Assembly: GCA_003216775.1 (NCBI GenBank)
Contig: QCII01000012.1
Coordinates: forward strand, 1 to 48,393
Length of the DNA: 48,393 nt
Source: Prochlorococcus sp. AG-402-K21
GTDB lineage: Bacteria > Cyanobacteriota > Cyanobacteriia > PCC-6307 > Cyanobiaceae
Reading direction: 5' to 3'
Notes under the pieces: generated by a model
What the model saw: the letters and a program-made list of their open reading frames with translations, nothing else
Told to the model about the DNA's origin: nothing
Database searches by the model: none
Made by a program: the position numbers and the translations under genes
In this document: positions 8,616 through 18,481 of the stretch, one piece after another
Layout of the letters: each line of letters begins with the position of its first letter
Numbering within the stretch: the first letter of the stretch is position 1

Positions 8616-9320
8616 TTACCAAGGTATCTCCAAGCTATCCCATGCAATAAATTTCCCAGTAGATTCTGGAGTTTGATTTTTAATAATATTAATCAAAAAT
8701 TGGGATGATTTTTCTTTACTAAATAATTTATGTTCTGGAACAAATTTATGAAAAGGTCTAGATAAATCAGTATCTACTGTTCCTGGATGAAGCAATGTAA
8801 TAGTAGCCTTTGGGAAACGTCTAGCCCACTCAATACTTAAAGATTTAAAAAACTGATTTTGAGCAGATTTTGCAGCTCTATATGAATACCAACCTCCAGT
8901 TTGATTATCTCCAATGCTTCCCACTCTTGCACTTATACTTGCAAAATTAAAATCAACATCTTTTGGTATAAATTCTTCAATTGTTTTAGCTAATAAAATA
9001 GGAGAAAAGGCATTTATTGAAAAACTTTCCATCATATTTTTTTTATCAAGATGTTGTAATCTTTTTTCTGGTTGAAGAGAATCACTATGAAGTCTTCCTG
9101 TAGCATTAATAACTAACCTTAATTTTGAAGGATGATTTGCTATTTTATTTTTCAACTGCGAAAGTGATTGAGAATCCTCTATATCTAATTCCCAAAAAGA
9201 ATTAAATTTGCCTTTTCTTCCACATAAAACAACATCTAAGTCTTTTTCACTTTTACTCAAATCTTTAGCTATTTGCGTTCCAATTCCACCTGCGCCTACG
9301 ATTAAGGCTAACCCTTTCAT
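8616..9320 (-). CDS. Short-chain dehydrogenase/reductase (SDR)
   Basis: NAD(P)-dependent oxidoreductase of the classical SDR fold, 234 aa. The N-terminal nucleotide-binding glycine motif is GAGGIGTQIA (about residues 9-18), with an Arg after beta-2 (CGRKG) suggesting NADP. An NATG-type motif (INATGRLHSD) and the catalytic Ser with the YxxxK pair (YSYRAAKSA) are all present. The C-terminal PGTVDTDLSRPF block is typical of the C-factor/CsgA-like group. Substrate unknown. It is likely a single gene; murE starts its own minus-strand transcript upstream, with about 80 bp between them. Confidence 0.85.
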   Translation of the reverse strand: MKGLALIVGAGGIGTQIAKDLSKSEKDLDVVLCGRKGKFNSFWELDIEDSQSLSQLKNKIANHPSKLRLVINATGRLHSDSLQPEKRLQHLDKKNMMESFSINAFSPILLAKTIEEFIPKDVDFNFASISARVGSIGDNQTGGWYSYRAAKSAQNQFFKSLSIEWARRFPKATITLLHPGTVDTDLSRPFHKFVPEHKLFSKEKSSQFLINIIKNQTPESTGKFIAWDSLEIPW

Positions 9321-9401
9321 CTCATTAAAAATTACTTATTCTATTCTAAGAAACTTTTCTTATGAGTTGCGTAAAGATCTTTTTAATTTGATTAGCAAAT
9401 T

Positions 9402-10937
9402 TTATTTAGATTTACTTTTTTCTTGTAATAATTTTTGAGCTATTTTTCTATCATCAAAATCAATTACTTTATCATTGAGAATTTGATAGTCTTCATGTCC
9501 TTTCCCTGCAATTAAAATAATATCTTCTTTATTAGCAAATTTGATAGATTCATTTATTGCTTCAAATCTATCAATATCAATTGTTATTTTTTCTCTTTTT
9601 TCTATACCCATTAATATATCATTTACTATCTTTTGTGGTTCTTCTGATCTTGGATTATCTGAAGTTATAAACACGTGATCAGAAAACTCTTCAGCTATTG
9701 ATCCCATTAAAGGCCTTTTTCTACGATCTCGATCTCCTCCACAGCCAAAAACAGTAATGAGTTTCCCTTTACAAAGTTTTTTAATAGATTGCAAAACTTT
9801 TTTTAATCCATCAGGCGTATGGGCATAATCAATAATTACTGTTGGAAGTGACCTTAAAACTTCATCATTATCAATTTCTATTTTCTCCATTCTCCCAGGA
9901 GCACCAGGGAAAGATTGTATTAACTTTGATAAATCTTTTAAAGGGAAATTAAGTTTATACAAAATTGTTATCGCTTGAATCGCATTCATTAAATTAAATT
10001 CACCAACAAGTGGAACAAAAAGTTGAACATCCTCCTTAGGTGTATGAAAAATACAGGTGGAGCCACTTTCAGTAAATCTTTTATCTGTTACGAAAAAAAA
10101 ATCATCATTTTCAAATACATTGTCAGTAATCTTTGTCGAGACTAATGAAAATCCTTTTTCAAGATCTGATGATAATTTAGATATCCAAGGGTCATCATGA
10201 TTTAATACAGAAATTCCATCCTTTTTTATTAAATAAGGTGGGAAAAATAATTTTCTTTTTGTTTGAAAATAAGATTCCATATCTGAGTGATAATCAAGAT
10301 GATCTTGAGTTAAATTAGTAAAAATAGCCGCCTCAAATTCGCAGCCTGATATCCTGTTTTGAGCAATAGAATGAGAACTTACCTCCAATATTGCGAATTC
10401 AGATTCTGCCTCAACAGCAGCATTTAATTTCTTTTGAAGTTTATCAGCGAAATCAGTTGTATGAGAAGCCACTTCAGAGAAGCCAGGCCATCTATTGAAC
10501 AATGTCCCAAATAATGCAGTCTTTTTCCCTAATTTTTTTAAAAGATATTCCAATAAAAAAGTAATTGTCGTTTTTCCATTAGTACCCGTAACACCAATAA
10601 GTTTAAGTTTTCTTGAAGGCCTATTCCAAAACTCAGCGACTATTTGACCAAAAATATAATCCAAATTATCCTCTATAACCAAAATCCTTTCTAGATCAAT
10701 AGATCCAATTGTCTTTTTTGCAGAAGACCCAATAATGGCAGCCTCTGCGCCATTTTCAATTGCCTCAATACAATAATTTCCTCCATCAACATTTAAACCA
10801 GGCATACCTAAAAACAAAGTTCCTTTTTGTACTTCTTTAGAATTAAAAGAAATATTATTTATTTCACGATTGATTAAATCTAATGAAGGAATAATTCCTA
10901 CCAAATCTAAAAGTTTATGTAATTTTATAGATCTCAT
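9402..10937 (-). CDS. murE: UDP-MurNAc-L-Ala-D-Glu:meso-DAP ligase (MurE)
   Basis: Mur ligase that adds meso-diaminopimelate to UDP-MurNAc-dipeptide in cytosolic peptidoglycan precursor synthesis. The N-terminal UDP-binding domain ends near residue 110, followed by the ATP P-loop GTNGKTT at 118-124. The region carrying the carbamylated lysine is FQTKRKLF (Lys227). The DNPR motif at 427-430, the hallmark of meso-DAP-adding rather than lysine-adding enzymes, is intact. The length of 511 aa is normal. It lies directly downstream of the glutaredoxin-like gene, with a 9-bp gap, so these genes and yidD probably form one operon reading away from rpsD. Confidence 0.96.
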   Translation of the reverse strand: MRSIKLHKLLDLVGIIPSLDLINREINNISFNSKEVQKGTLFLGMPGLNVDGGNYCIEAIENGAEAAIIGSSAKKTIGSIDLERILVIEDNLDYIFGQIVAEFWNRPSRKLKLIGVTGTNGKTTITFLLEYLLKKLGKKTALFGTLFNRWPGFSEVASHTTDFADKLQKKLNAAVEAESEFAILEVSSHSIAQNRISGCEFEAAIFTNLTQDHLDYHSDMESYFQTKRKLFFPPYLIKKDGISVLNHDDPWISKLSSDLEKGFSLVSTKITDNVFENDDFFFVTDKRFTESGSTCIFHTPKEDVQLFVPLVGEFNLMNAIQAITILYKLNFPLKDLSKLIQSFPGAPGRMEKIEIDNDEVLRSLPTVIIDYAHTPDGLKKVLQSIKKLCKGKLITVFGCGGDRDRRKRPLMGSIAEEFSDHVFITSDNPRSEEPQKIVNDILMGIEKREKITIDIDRFEAINESIKFANKEDIILIAGKGHEDYQILNDKVIDFDDRKIAQKLLQEKSKSK

Positions 10938-10946
10938 ATAAAAAAA

Positions 10947-11249
10947 TTATTTCTTCAGAATGTTATTAATATTTTTTTGAAACCAATTCTTTAATTGATC
11001 ATCTTTTAATCTTGGAGAAATACGAGGCAATTCTATAATTTCCTTGGACCTAATTATTTCAACAGCAATAACTGGTACTTCATAATCATATTTTTTATAT
11101 TTATCTTTATATAAATCGACCCTATCAATATCAATTTCTTTAAGTTCCTCTAGATTGGAGAATAACTCATTAAAATTTATTTTTGCCAATTTGTTTTTTA
11201 ATGAATCACAAAGGCAACATCCCTGCCTAACAAAAATAAATATTTTCAT
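10947..11249 (-). CDS. Glutaredoxin-like thioredoxin-fold protein (DUF836 type)
   Basis: Small thioredoxin-fold protein of 100 aa. The N-terminal strand KIFIFVRQG runs into a CxxC active-site-like motif at Cys11-Cys14 (CCLC), followed by the helix DSLKNKL. The conserved cis-proline segment is YEVPVIAV. Such proteins are annotated as glutaredoxin-like/DUF836 and are often found near cell-envelope or redox genes; the reaction is not established. The ISPRLKDDQLKNWF ending is the usual C-terminal helix. It lies between yidD and murE, 4 bp after yidD, suggesting translational coupling. Confidence 0.8.
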   Translation of the reverse strand: MKIFIFVRQGCCLCDSLKNKLAKINFNELFSNLEELKEIDIDRVDLYKDKYKKYDYEVPVIAVEIIRSKEIIELPRISPRLKDDQLKNWFQKNINNILKK

Positions 11250-11253
11250 TCAT

Positions 11254-11490
11254 TTAATCAGGCACAGGGTCGCATCCACAGGGAGTCAACGGATGGCATC
11301 TGCTTAATCTTCTTAAGGTTAACCACCCTCCTTTCCAAGGTCCATGTCTAGTAATTGCCTCGTATCCATAAGAGCTGCAAGTTGGAATAAATCTACATCT
11401 TGGTCCGAAAAAAGGAGAAAACCACTTTTGATAGAACGAAATCAAAAAAAGAAGTATAGAGGTAATTGATTTATTAATAGTTTTGAACAC
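11254..11490 (-). CDS. yidD: YidD, membrane protein insertion efficiency factor
   Basis: A 78-aa protein with the conserved YidD core: [32 protein letters not shown], here cited as the [17 protein letters not shown] segment, followed by [19 protein letters not shown]. The cysteine pattern is complete. An N-terminal hydrophobic/amphipathic helix ([13 protein letters not shown]) would hold it at the cytoplasmic membrane face, where YidD assists insertion by YidC. It is the first gene of a minus-strand group with the glutaredoxin-like gene and murE, and is divergent from rpsD across a 96-bp AT-rich gap. Confidence 0.93.
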   Translation of the reverse strand: MFKTINKSITSILLFLISFYQKWFSPFFGPRCRFIPTCSSYGYEAITRHGPWKGGWLTLRRLSRCHPLTPCGCDPVPD

Positions 11491-11586
11491 TTTTATGATG
11501 TAAAATAATATTTCAGTAGTAATTTAGTTTAATTGAATTTAATCAATTATCCAAATTTATTGCAATTTTCTATTTAATTTAAAATT

Positions 11587-12195
11587 ATGTCAAGATACCG
11601 CGGCCCCAGATTAAGGGTTACGCGTCGCTTGGGAGAACTACCAGGTCTCACCAGGAAAGCTTCAAAGAAGTCTAATCCTCCAGGTCAGCACGGCCAAGCC
11701 CGTCGCAAGCGATCAGAATATGCAATTCGTCTAGAAGAAAAGCAGAAACTTAGGTTTAATTATGGAGTTTCCGAAAAACAACTAGTACGTTATGTAAAAA
11801 AAGCCAGAGCTCAAGAAGGATCTACAGGAACTAACCTACTAAGACTTTTAGAAAACAGGCTAGATAATGTTTGTTTTAGATTAGGTTTTGGAGGTACCAT
11901 TCCAGGCTCAAGACAATTAGTAAATCATGGCCATGTAACTGTTAATGGAAAGGTTCTTGATATTGCTGGTTATCAATGCAAATCTGGCGATGTAATCGGA
12001 ATTAAAGAAAACAAAGCAAGCAAAAAAATAGTAGAAGGTAATATAGAATTCCCCGGATTAGCAAATGTCCCCCCACATCTTGATTTAGACAAACCCAAAT
12101 TAACGGGGAAAATAACTGGGAAATGCGATAGAGAGTGGGTGGCTCTAGAAATAAACGAACTACTAGTTGTTGAATATTATTCAAGAAAAGTTTAA
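11587..12195 (+). CDS. rpsD: 30S ribosomal protein S4
   Basis: Primary 16S rRNA-binding protein of the small subunit. The 202-aa protein begins with the usual [20 protein letters not shown] and contains the S4 RNA-binding domain ([20 protein letters not shown], then [11 protein letters not shown], about residues 93-126). Its C-terminal VEYYSRKV ending is typical of cyanobacterial and plastid S4. Its G+C is a little higher than its neighbours, as expected for a highly expressed gene. It is monocistronic here: a divergent promoter region upstream and a terminator-like hairpin 27 bp downstream. Confidence 0.98.
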   Translation: MSRYRGPRLRVTRRLGELPGLTRKASKKSNPPGQHGQARRKRSEYAIRLEEKQKLRFNYGVSEKQLVRYVKKARAQEGSTGTNLLRLLENRLDNVCFRLGFGGTIPGSRQLVNHGHVTVNGKVLDIAGYQCKSGDVIGIKENKASKKIVEGNIEFPGLANVPPHLDLDKPKLTGKITGKCDREWVALEINELLVVEYYSRKV

Positions 12196-12221
12196 TAAAA
12201 CTTTTCTTTGGATTATTAAAC

Positions 12222-12247
12222 TTCTCATTTAAAAAATGAGAAATTTT
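12222..12247 (+). terminator. Terminator after rpsD
   Basis: A perfect 9-bp stem TTCTCATTT (12222-12230) with AAATGAGAA (12234-12242), a 3-nt A loop, then a short T run (12244-12247). The AT-rich stem and short T tract make it moderate in strength. It sits between rpsD and the first trans-sulfuration-type gene. Confidence 0.65.
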
Positions 12248-12271
12248 ACTTAATTCTTATTTTTAAAAATA

Positions 12272-13435
12272 ATGGGAAATAAGAAAAATAATATTAAAAA
12301 GCCTGGTGTTAAGACCTTATCTATTCACCATGGAGAAACTTTTGCAGAAGACACTGGATGCGTTATGCCTCCTATTTTTTCTACATCTACTTTCAAACAT
12401 GGAAATAAAGATAATTTCGACTACACCAGATCAGGCAATCCAAACTTTAGAATTCTGGAAAACATACTCAAATCAATAGAAGATTCTAAATACTGTACAG
12501 TTTTTGGATCTGGAATTAGCGCAGTAACTGCAATTACATCAACACTAAAATCAGGCGACAAGATACTCTGCGAGTCAAATCTCTATGGTTGTACAATAAG
12601 GATGTTCGAAAAAATTTTCAAGAAATTTGGACTAGAAGTTTTATACACAGATTTTACAAACAAAAATAATATTAAAAAGATTTCAAACTTCGAGCCAACC
12701 TTGATATGGCTAGAAAGTCCAACTAATCCACTTTTGAAAATACTTGATATTAAGGCAATTTGTGATGAAGCGAATAAACTCCAAATACCAGTAGTTGTAG
12801 ACAATACCTTTTCCACAGCACTTATTCAGAAACCATTAGACCTTGGTGCAACATTATCGCTTGTAAGCACAACAAAATTCATTAATGGGCATAGTGATGC
12901 ACTTGGGGGAGCAGTACTTACAAATAATGAGGTATGGAAGAGTAAGATGCTTTTCTCTCAAAAAGCTCTTGGGCTTCAACCATCTCCTTTTGATAGTTGG
13001 CTCATTACGAGAGGAGTAAAAACACTTCCTTTAAGAATCGAACAACAAACTCAAAGTGCAGAATTTATTTCTGAAGAATTAGAGAATCATAAAATAATTA
13101 GTAAAGTAATTTACCCTTTTAATCAAGAACATCCGCAATTTAATTTGGCAAAATCGCAAATGAAATCTGGAGGTTCGATGATCACCCTAAAATTAAATTT
13201 AAATAAAGAGGATACTTTTAAATTTTGCAAATCTCTCAAATATTTCTCTCTAGCAGAAAGCCTTGGAGGAGTTGAAAGTTTAATTTGTCACCCCGCGACA
13301 ATGACTCATGCTTCTGTTGATGACAAAACAAAAAATCTACTCGGGATAGATGATACTCTTGTCAGAATATCAATCGGATGTGAAGATACAAACGATTTAA
13401 TCTCAGACATTTTATTTGCTTTAAATAATTTCTGA
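12272..13435 (+). CDS. Cys/Met metabolism PLP enzyme (cystathionine gamma-synthase/lyase family)
   Basis: Fold-type I PLP enzyme of the trans-sulfuration family, 387 aa. Family motifs are clear: the phosphate-binding YTRSGNPN (51-58), the cofactor block VVVDNTFSTALIQKPLDLGA, and the PLP lysine Lys202 in STTKFINGHSDALGG. The C-terminal LAESLGGVESLICHPA block is canonical. The family includes cystathionine gamma-synthase, beta-lyase, gamma-lyase and O-acylhomoserine sulfhydrylase, which cannot be separated with confidence by motif alone. It is followed 3 bp later by a paralogous enzyme and then by cysK, a cluster for cysteine/methionine interconversion. Confidence 0.85.
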   Translation: MGNKKNNIKKPGVKTLSIHHGETFAEDTGCVMPPIFSTSTFKHGNKDNFDYTRSGNPNFRILENILKSIEDSKYCTVFGSGISAVTAITSTLKSGDKILCESNLYGCTIRMFEKIFKKFGLEVLYTDFTNKNNIKKISNFEPTLIWLESPTNPLLKILDIKAICDEANKLQIPVVVDNTFSTALIQKPLDLGATLSLVSTTKFINGHSDALGGAVLTNNEVWKSKMLFSQKALGLQPSPFDSWLITRGVKTLPLRIEQQTQSAEFISEELENHKIISKVIYPFNQEHPQFNLAKSQMKSGGSMITLKLNLNKEDTFKFCKSLKYFSLAESLGGVESLICHPATMTHASVDDKTKNLLGIDDTLVRISIGCEDTNDLISDILFALNNF

Positions 13436-13438
13436 AAA

Positions 13439-14908
13439 TTGAGAGATTTACTTAAAAACCCTATATGGAAAAATTTAGAGTTGGGATATGCAATTCCTGA
13501 TAGTAATCATGCAGTTTCTGTAGCATTACCAACTTGGAATGATGTAATAAATTACGAGGAAAAAAATCAAGAATGCATGAAATTATTGAAGTCTATTTAC
13601 CCACGGTTTGGGCTAAACCCGATAGTGAAAAGATTATGCGAAAAAGTAAAAAAGGAAAATTACTACAACAATAAAAGTATCTGGCCATATCCGAATGAAT
13701 GCATAGCTTTTAAAGCTAAAAAATACATTGATAGAAATACTTCTGAACAATTCTCATTAATAGAAAAAAGAGATAATTTAGCTTTATTAATAACTGAAAA
13801 AGAAGGAAGTATTTATGCAAAATATTTTTGGCAACATACTGGTCTTGGTATATCTTCAAGAGCTGCTGCTATAGAAATAGGTCTTGAAGAATGCCCTCCA
13901 AAATCTTACGTAAATGAATGTTCTCATAGAATAAAAAATAGAATTTCTAAATCTACAAAAATCAACTCTAATGATATTCACTTAACTTCATCTGGAATGT
14001 CTGCATTGCATACATCATTAGAAATCATATATAAATTATTTCCAGCTAAACCAACACTCCAAATTGGTTTCCCATATGTAGATGTACTTAAATTACCAAT
14101 GAACATCTTTCATGGAGCCAAATTAATTACAGAAGAAAATTGCGCGGATATTGAATTAGAAATCAAAAGAATAAATCCATCAGCATTAATTATTGAACTA
14201 CCAAGTAATCCAATGCTCAAATGTGTAAACATTAAAAAAATTTCAAAAATAGCAAAAAAGTTAAATATTCCTTTGATTGTTGACGATACAATCGGTTCGA
14301 ATTTAAATATAAATTCCCTAGAACATGCAGATATAGTTTTCACTTCACTTACAAAAATTTTTTCAGGTAGTGGTGATATTCTTGCCGGATCATTAATCCT
14401 AAATCCAAAAAGCAAATGGATTGATCAGTTTAGAAATGCATTAAACGAGATTAATCTTCCAATACTTTCCGATGGAGATATAGTTTATCTAGAGAAAGTT
14501 AGTAGAGATGTAAATCAAAGAGTTTTTGAACAAAATAAAGCATGTTTAGAATTAAAAAAAAGATTAGAGACCCATACCGAGATTAAAAATATTTTCCATC
14601 CTGAAAATTGTCCAAATTTTAATTCTTTACTTACTTCTGATGGAGGATACGGCTGCCTATTATCGTTTGAATTAAATGGAGGATTGAACAAAGCTAAAAA
14701 ATTTTATGATTCTCTACGAGTATCTAAAGGACCTAGTTTAGGTACAAAATTTACCCTAGTTTGTCCTTATGTTTTACTTGCTCATTATGACGAGTTGGAT
14801 TGGGCTGAAAGTTTTGGTATACCATCGCACCTTATTAGAGTATCAGTTGGATTAGAAGACCAAGATCAATTATGGAAAACCTTTTCTGAAGCACTAAATA
14901 ATTTCTAA
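13439..14908 (+). CDS. metB: Cystathionine gamma-synthase-like PLP enzyme, long form
   Basis: A second, diverged trans-sulfuration-type PLP enzyme of 489 aa, about 100 residues longer than the usual members. The extra N-terminal part (residues 1-135 or so) has no family motif I recognise. The catalytic domain keeps SSGMSALHTSLE, the ELPSNPMLKCVNI and VDDTIGSN blocks and a PLP lysine at 306 (SLTKIFSGSGDILAG). The C-terminal IRVSVGLED block is typical. It starts at a TTG at 13439, 3 bp after the previous stop, which is consistent with translational coupling. Cyanobacterial relatives are usually called cystathionine gamma-synthase; substrate preference is inferred. Confidence 0.7.
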   Translation: MRDLLKNPIWKNLELGYAIPDSNHAVSVALPTWNDVINYEEKNQECMKLLKSIYPRFGLNPIVKRLCEKVKKENYYNNKSIWPYPNECIAFKAKKYIDRNTSEQFSLIEKRDNLALLITEKEGSIYAKYFWQHTGLGISSRAAAIEIGLEECPPKSYVNECSHRIKNRISKSTKINSNDIHLTSSGMSALHTSLEIIYKLFPAKPTLQIGFPYVDVLKLPMNIFHGAKLITEENCADIELEIKRINPSALIIELPSNPMLKCVNIKKISKIAKKLNIPLIVDDTIGSNLNINSLEHADIVFTSLTKIFSGSGDILAGSLILNPKSKWIDQFRNALNEINLPILSDGDIVYLEKVSRDVNQRVFEQNKACLELKKRLETHTEIKNIFHPENCPNFNSLLTSDGGYGCLLSFELNGGLNKAKKFYDSLRVSKGPSLGTKFTLVCPYVLLAHYDELDWAESFGIPSHLIRVSVGLEDQDQLWKTFSEALNNF

Positions 14909-14993
14909 ATTCCTAGTATTTACCGTATAGAAACTTATATACTCTTTTTCTGAATAATAGTTAGTATTAAAATATAATTTTCTCTATATATAA

Positions 14994-15980
14994 ATGGCAA
15001 AAATTTATGAGGACAACAGTTTTGCTATTGGAAACACTCCATTAGTAAAATTAAAATCAGTTACTAAAAACGCGAAAGCTACTGTACTTGCAAAAATTGA
15101 AGGTAGGAACCCTGCTTATAGTGTCAAATGTAGGATTGGCGCAAACATGATCTGGGATGCAGAGAAAAGTGGGAAGCTTACAAAAGACAAAACAATTGTT
15201 GAGCCAACTTCAGGAAATACAGGAATTGCTCTAGCTTTTACTGCTTCAGCAAGAGGTTATAAACTCATCCTTACAATGCCAGAATCAATGTCAATTGAAA
15301 GAAGAAGGGTTATGGCAGTGTTGGGTGCTGAAATTGTTTTAACAGAGGCATCTAAAGGTATGCCTGGAGCAATAGCTAAGGCTAAAGAAATTGCAGAAAG
15401 TAATCCTTCTCAATATTTCATGCCAGGTCAATTTGATAATCCAGCAAACCCTGAAATTCATTTCAAAACTACTGGACCAGAAATCTGGGATGATTGCGAT
15501 GGTGCAATCGATGTTTTAGTTGCAGGGGTTGGAACTGGCGGCACAATTACAGGAGTTTCAAGATACATTAAGCAAGAGAAAGGCAAAAATATCACTTCTG
15601 TAGCTGTAGAACCCTCACATAGTCCTGTTATTACACAGACAATGAATGGAGAAGAGGTTAAATCTGGACCACATAAAATTCAAGGAATTGGAGCAGGATT
15701 TATTCCTAAAAACCTTGACTTGTCAATTGTTGATAAGGTTGAACAGGTAACAAATGACGAGTCAATCGAGATGGCTCTTAGATTAGCAAAAGAAGAAGGT
15801 CTATTAGTTGGAATATCTTGTGGAGCTGCTGCGGCTGCGGCTATTAGATTAGCTGAACAAGATGAATATGAAGGGAAAACCATCGTAGTTGTTCTACCTG
15901 ATTTAGCAGAGAGATATTTATCATCAATTATGTTTACTGAAGTTCCAAGCGGAATCATTCAAGAACCAGTCAAAGCCTAA
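14994..15980 (+). CDS. cysK: Cysteine synthase (O-acetylserine sulfhydrylase)
   Basis: Fold-type II PLP enzyme that makes cysteine from O-acetyl-L-serine and sulfide in the cytosol. The PLP lysine is Lys45 in NPAYSVKCR, the substrate-binding loop is [10 protein letters not shown] (71-80), and the glycine loop holding the phosphate is [10 protein letters not shown]. The length of 328 aa fits CysK. A TATAAT sequence at 14973-14978 could be its own -10 box, with a very short leader. Its stop is 2 bp from that of the convergent queA. It follows two trans-sulfuration-type enzymes on the same strand, so sulfur amino acid genes cluster here. Confidence 0.95.
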   Translation: MAKIYEDNSFAIGNTPLVKLKSVTKNAKATVLAKIEGRNPAYSVKCRIGANMIWDAEKSGKLTKDKTIVEPTSGNTGIALAFTASARGYKLILTMPESMSIERRRVMAVLGAEIVLTEASKGMPGAIAKAKEIAESNPSQYFMPGQFDNPANPEIHFKTTGPEIWDDCDGAIDVLVAGVGTGGTITGVSRYIKQEKGKNITSVAVEPSHSPVITQTMNGEEVKSGPHKIQGIGAGFIPKNLDLSIVDKVEQVTNDESIEMALRLAKEEGLLVGISCGAAAAAAIRLAEQDEYEGKTIVVVLPDLAERYLSSIMFTEVPSGIIQEPVKA

Positions 15981-15982
15981 AT

Positions 15983-17107
15983 TTATTTTTTTTCCAGTAA
16001 TGAATCTGGTGAAATATACATAGCATCGCCATAAGAGAAAAATCTAAATTCTTCTTTTATGGCTTTTTTATACAAATCTAGTAATCTTTCTCTACCAATC
16101 ATTGCACTTACTAATAGTAATAATGAACTTTTAGGAAGATGAAAATTAGTTAATAATCCATCAACCACCTTAAATTCATAACCTGGCTTAATTACTAAAT
16201 CCACATACTTAGCTATGGGAACAAAGTCATTAATTTCGTGAGAATAACAACTTTCAAGAGCTCTTACGCTAGTTGTCCCAATAGCAATTATTCTTCTATC
16301 TGTTTTCTTAATTCTTTTTATTTCCTCCACTACTTCCTTATTAACACTTACCCATTCTTTATGAAGTTTTAAGTTACTTAAATCTTCTTGATCAATTGGT
16401 TTGAATGTTCCATAACCCACGTGCAACGTTATCGGTAGGATTATTACTCCTTTCTTTTTTAGATTGGAAATAAGACTTTTGCTTAAGTGTAAACCAGCTG
16501 TTGGCGCAGCAACTGCCCCTGGATTAGTTGCATACTCAGTTTGATAACTGTTCTCATGAAAAGATTCTTCTTCGGAATTTTTTATATAAGGAGGGAGAGG
16601 GATTTCCCCGTATTTATCAAGAAGGTCATTCATTGAATTGAGATCAGTTATATTTTCCGGAAATTTAATAAATCTCCCTCCAGTTTCTTCATCAACCCCA
16701 TCAACCATTAAATTAATATCTTGTGCAGAAGGAGATTTTAATTTTAATTTTCTATTTATTTTCAACTTTTTCGCTGGCTTTGCCAAACATAACCAAACAC
16801 ATTCATGGGATCTTTCTAAGACTAATAATTCGACTAACGTCCTATTTTCTAATTCAACCTTTAACCTTGCCTTCATTACTTTAGTATTATTTACAACCAT
16901 AAGATCGCCTTTTCTAAATTCATCTAAAAGATTCTTGGTACATTTATTAGTTAAGCAGTTCTCTTCTAAAACACTATTTCTAACTATCATCAATCTTGAT
17001 TCATGCCTTATTGCAGAGGGTTTACTAGCAATTAATGAAGGATCAAGAAAGTAATTATAAGCTTCAAGCTTATAATCTCTTTCTTCATTATTAATTCGAG
17101 AAATCAA
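15983..17107 (-). CDS. queA: S-adenosylmethionine:tRNA ribosyltransferase-isomerase (QueA)
   Basis: Transfers and isomerises the ribosyl moiety of SAM onto 7-aminomethyl-7-deazaguanine in tRNA to give epoxyqueuosine. Family blocks are all present: YFLDPSLIASKPSAIRHESR at the start, DLMVVNNTKVMKARL, IPLPPYIK, the signature AAPTAGLHLS, ITLHVGYGTFKPI and the C-terminal LLTNFHLPKSSLLLLVSA. The 374-aa length is normal. It lies 6 bp downstream of pdhC on the same strand, but there is no obvious functional link, so this is probably only packing. Convergent with cysK. Confidence 0.96.
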   Translation of the reverse strand: MISRINNEERDYKLEAYNYFLDPSLIASKPSAIRHESRLMIVRNSVLEENCLTNKCTKNLLDEFRKGDLMVVNNTKVMKARLKVELENRTLVELLVLERSHECVWLCLAKPAKKLKINRKLKLKSPSAQDINLMVDGVDEETGGRFIKFPENITDLNSMNDLLDKYGEIPLPPYIKNSEEESFHENSYQTEYATNPGAVAAPTAGLHLSKSLISNLKKKGVIILPITLHVGYGTFKPIDQEDLSNLKLHKEWVSVNKEVVEEIKRIKKTDRRIIAIGTTSVRALESCYSHEINDFVPIAKYVDLVIKPGYEFKVVDGLLTNFHLPKSSLLLLVSAMIGRERLLDLYKKAIKEEFRFFSYGDAMYISPDSLLEKK

Positions 17108-17113
17108 TTAAAT

Positions 17114-18481
17114 TTAAGATACAAGTGTCCCTGGCTCATTTTCAATCAGGTAAGCCAAGTCTTTTAAGAATGAAGCACCATCAGCTCCATAGATCACTCT
17201 GTGATCAGCTGTTAGATTTACTTGCATTATTTTTTTAACAGATATTGAACCATCACTATTAGCTACAACAGTTGGTTTCGATGATGCTATCGCTAAGATC
17301 GCACCGGTCCCTGGGGGTAGTATTGCATCAAATCTATCCACACCAAACATACCCAGATTAGATAAGGTAAATGTTCCTGTTGAGTATTCATCAGGTTCTA
17401 ATTGTTTAGATCTTGATCTTTTTACAAGATCTTTCCATTCCCTAGATAATTCAAATAAATCAGTATTACATGGTTCTTTTAATACTGGAGTTATTAGTCC
17501 ACCATCTTCCATTGCGACAGCAACTGCAATATTTATATTTTCTGGATAAGAAATTCCATTTTCTGAAAAACTTGAGTTAACTTGAGGGTGTTTCTTTAGT
17601 GTCTTTGCAACTGCCTTTACAAGTAAAGCAGTCATAGTCACTCCGTTCTGTTTTACCTTTTTGTAGAAATTATCTAATTTATCTGTGCTGATAGAGTATC
17701 CCACCCTAAAACATGGAACATCTAAACTAGATTCCATATTTTTATTTACCGCTTTTTGAAGAGTATTAAATTGAACTGTTTCTCCAGGATTACCAAAACT
17801 ATTTCCTGAAGTTTCTTGTTTACTTTCAACTCCCAAATTTGAACCAGGAATACTTGCAGGAGAACCACCTTCTCCAATCCATGGTATAGAGACAGGTTGG
17901 CCTTTAGCTTTTAAAATATCATCGGCTTGAATCCTTCCATGAGGGCCAGATCCATGAACCTTTGCTAAATCAACACCCATTTGAGAGGCTAGTTTTTTTG
18001 CTCTTGGAGATGCAATTATCCTCGAAGAAACATTAATTGTAGCGGCATTAATTTGATCGCTATTAAAAGATGGTACTGGCTTTTCACTCTTTAAAACGAC
18101 TTCTTGTTCTTCTTTTTTGATATTTTCATTCTGGACTACTGGTTTTTCTTCAGTTTTATTGCTTACCAATTCAAGTTTGTCTGAAGTAGAGACTTCGGGT
18201 TGATTTCCTTTATTTTGTTCTTGAACAGAAGCTATCTCATCCTCATTTTCTACAATGAGGCCAATAGTTTCTCCAACAGGTGCAGTACTGCCAGCAGGCA
18301 TTAAAACTGCTGCGAGATATCCATCTTGAAAAGATTCAACATCCATATCTGCCTTGTCAGATTCAACAACCAAGACAGATTCCCCTCTTTCAACCTTATC
18401 TCCCGGATTTTTCAACCATTCCACAATCTTGCCTTCCGTCATAGTAGAACTCAAGGCAGGCATGAATATTTCGTGAGACAT
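17114..18481 (-). CDS. pdhC: Pyruvate dehydrogenase E2, dihydrolipoamide acetyltransferase
   Basis: Core subunit of pyruvate dehydrogenase, moving acetyl groups from the lipoyl arm to CoA. There is one N-terminal lipoyl domain with the modified lysine at Lys43 (ESDKADMDVES), then a Glu/Lys/Ser-rich linker. A peripheral-subunit-binding domain lies around residues 155-196 (SPRAKKLASQMGV...GPHGRIQADDIL). The C-terminal catalytic domain ends in LTADHRVIYGADGASFL, with the active-site His. One lipoyl domain and 455 aa are typical of cyanobacterial and plastid E2. The lipoate it needs would be supplied by the LipB encoded at 21150-21800. A 218-bp gap precedes it. Confidence 0.95.
   Translation of the reverse strand: MSHEIFMPALSSTMTEGKIVEWLKNPGDKVERGESVLVVESDKADMDVESFQDGYLAAVLMPAGSTAPVGETIGLIVENEDEIASVQEQNKGNQPEVSTSDKLELVSNKTEEKPVVQNENIKKEEQEVVLKSEKPVPSFNSDQINAATINVSSRIIASPRAKKLASQMGVDLAKVHGSGPHGRIQADDILKAKGQPVSIPWIGEGGSPASIPGSNLGVESKQETSGNSFGNPGETVQFNTLQKAVNKNMESSLDVPCFRVGYSISTDKLDNFYKKVKQNGVTMTALLVKAVAKTLKKHPQVNSSFSENGISYPENINIAVAVAMEDGGLITPVLKEPCNTDLFELSREWKDLVKRSRSKQLEPDEYSTGTFTLSNLGMFGVDRFDAILPPGTGAILAIASSKPTVVANSDGSISVKKIMQVNLTADHRVIYGADGASFLKDLAYLIENEPGTLVS

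Noticed and set aside
12002-12184. Minus-strand ORF of 60 aa inside rpsD
   Set aside because: It is the antisense shadow of the S4 gene, with no independent signals.
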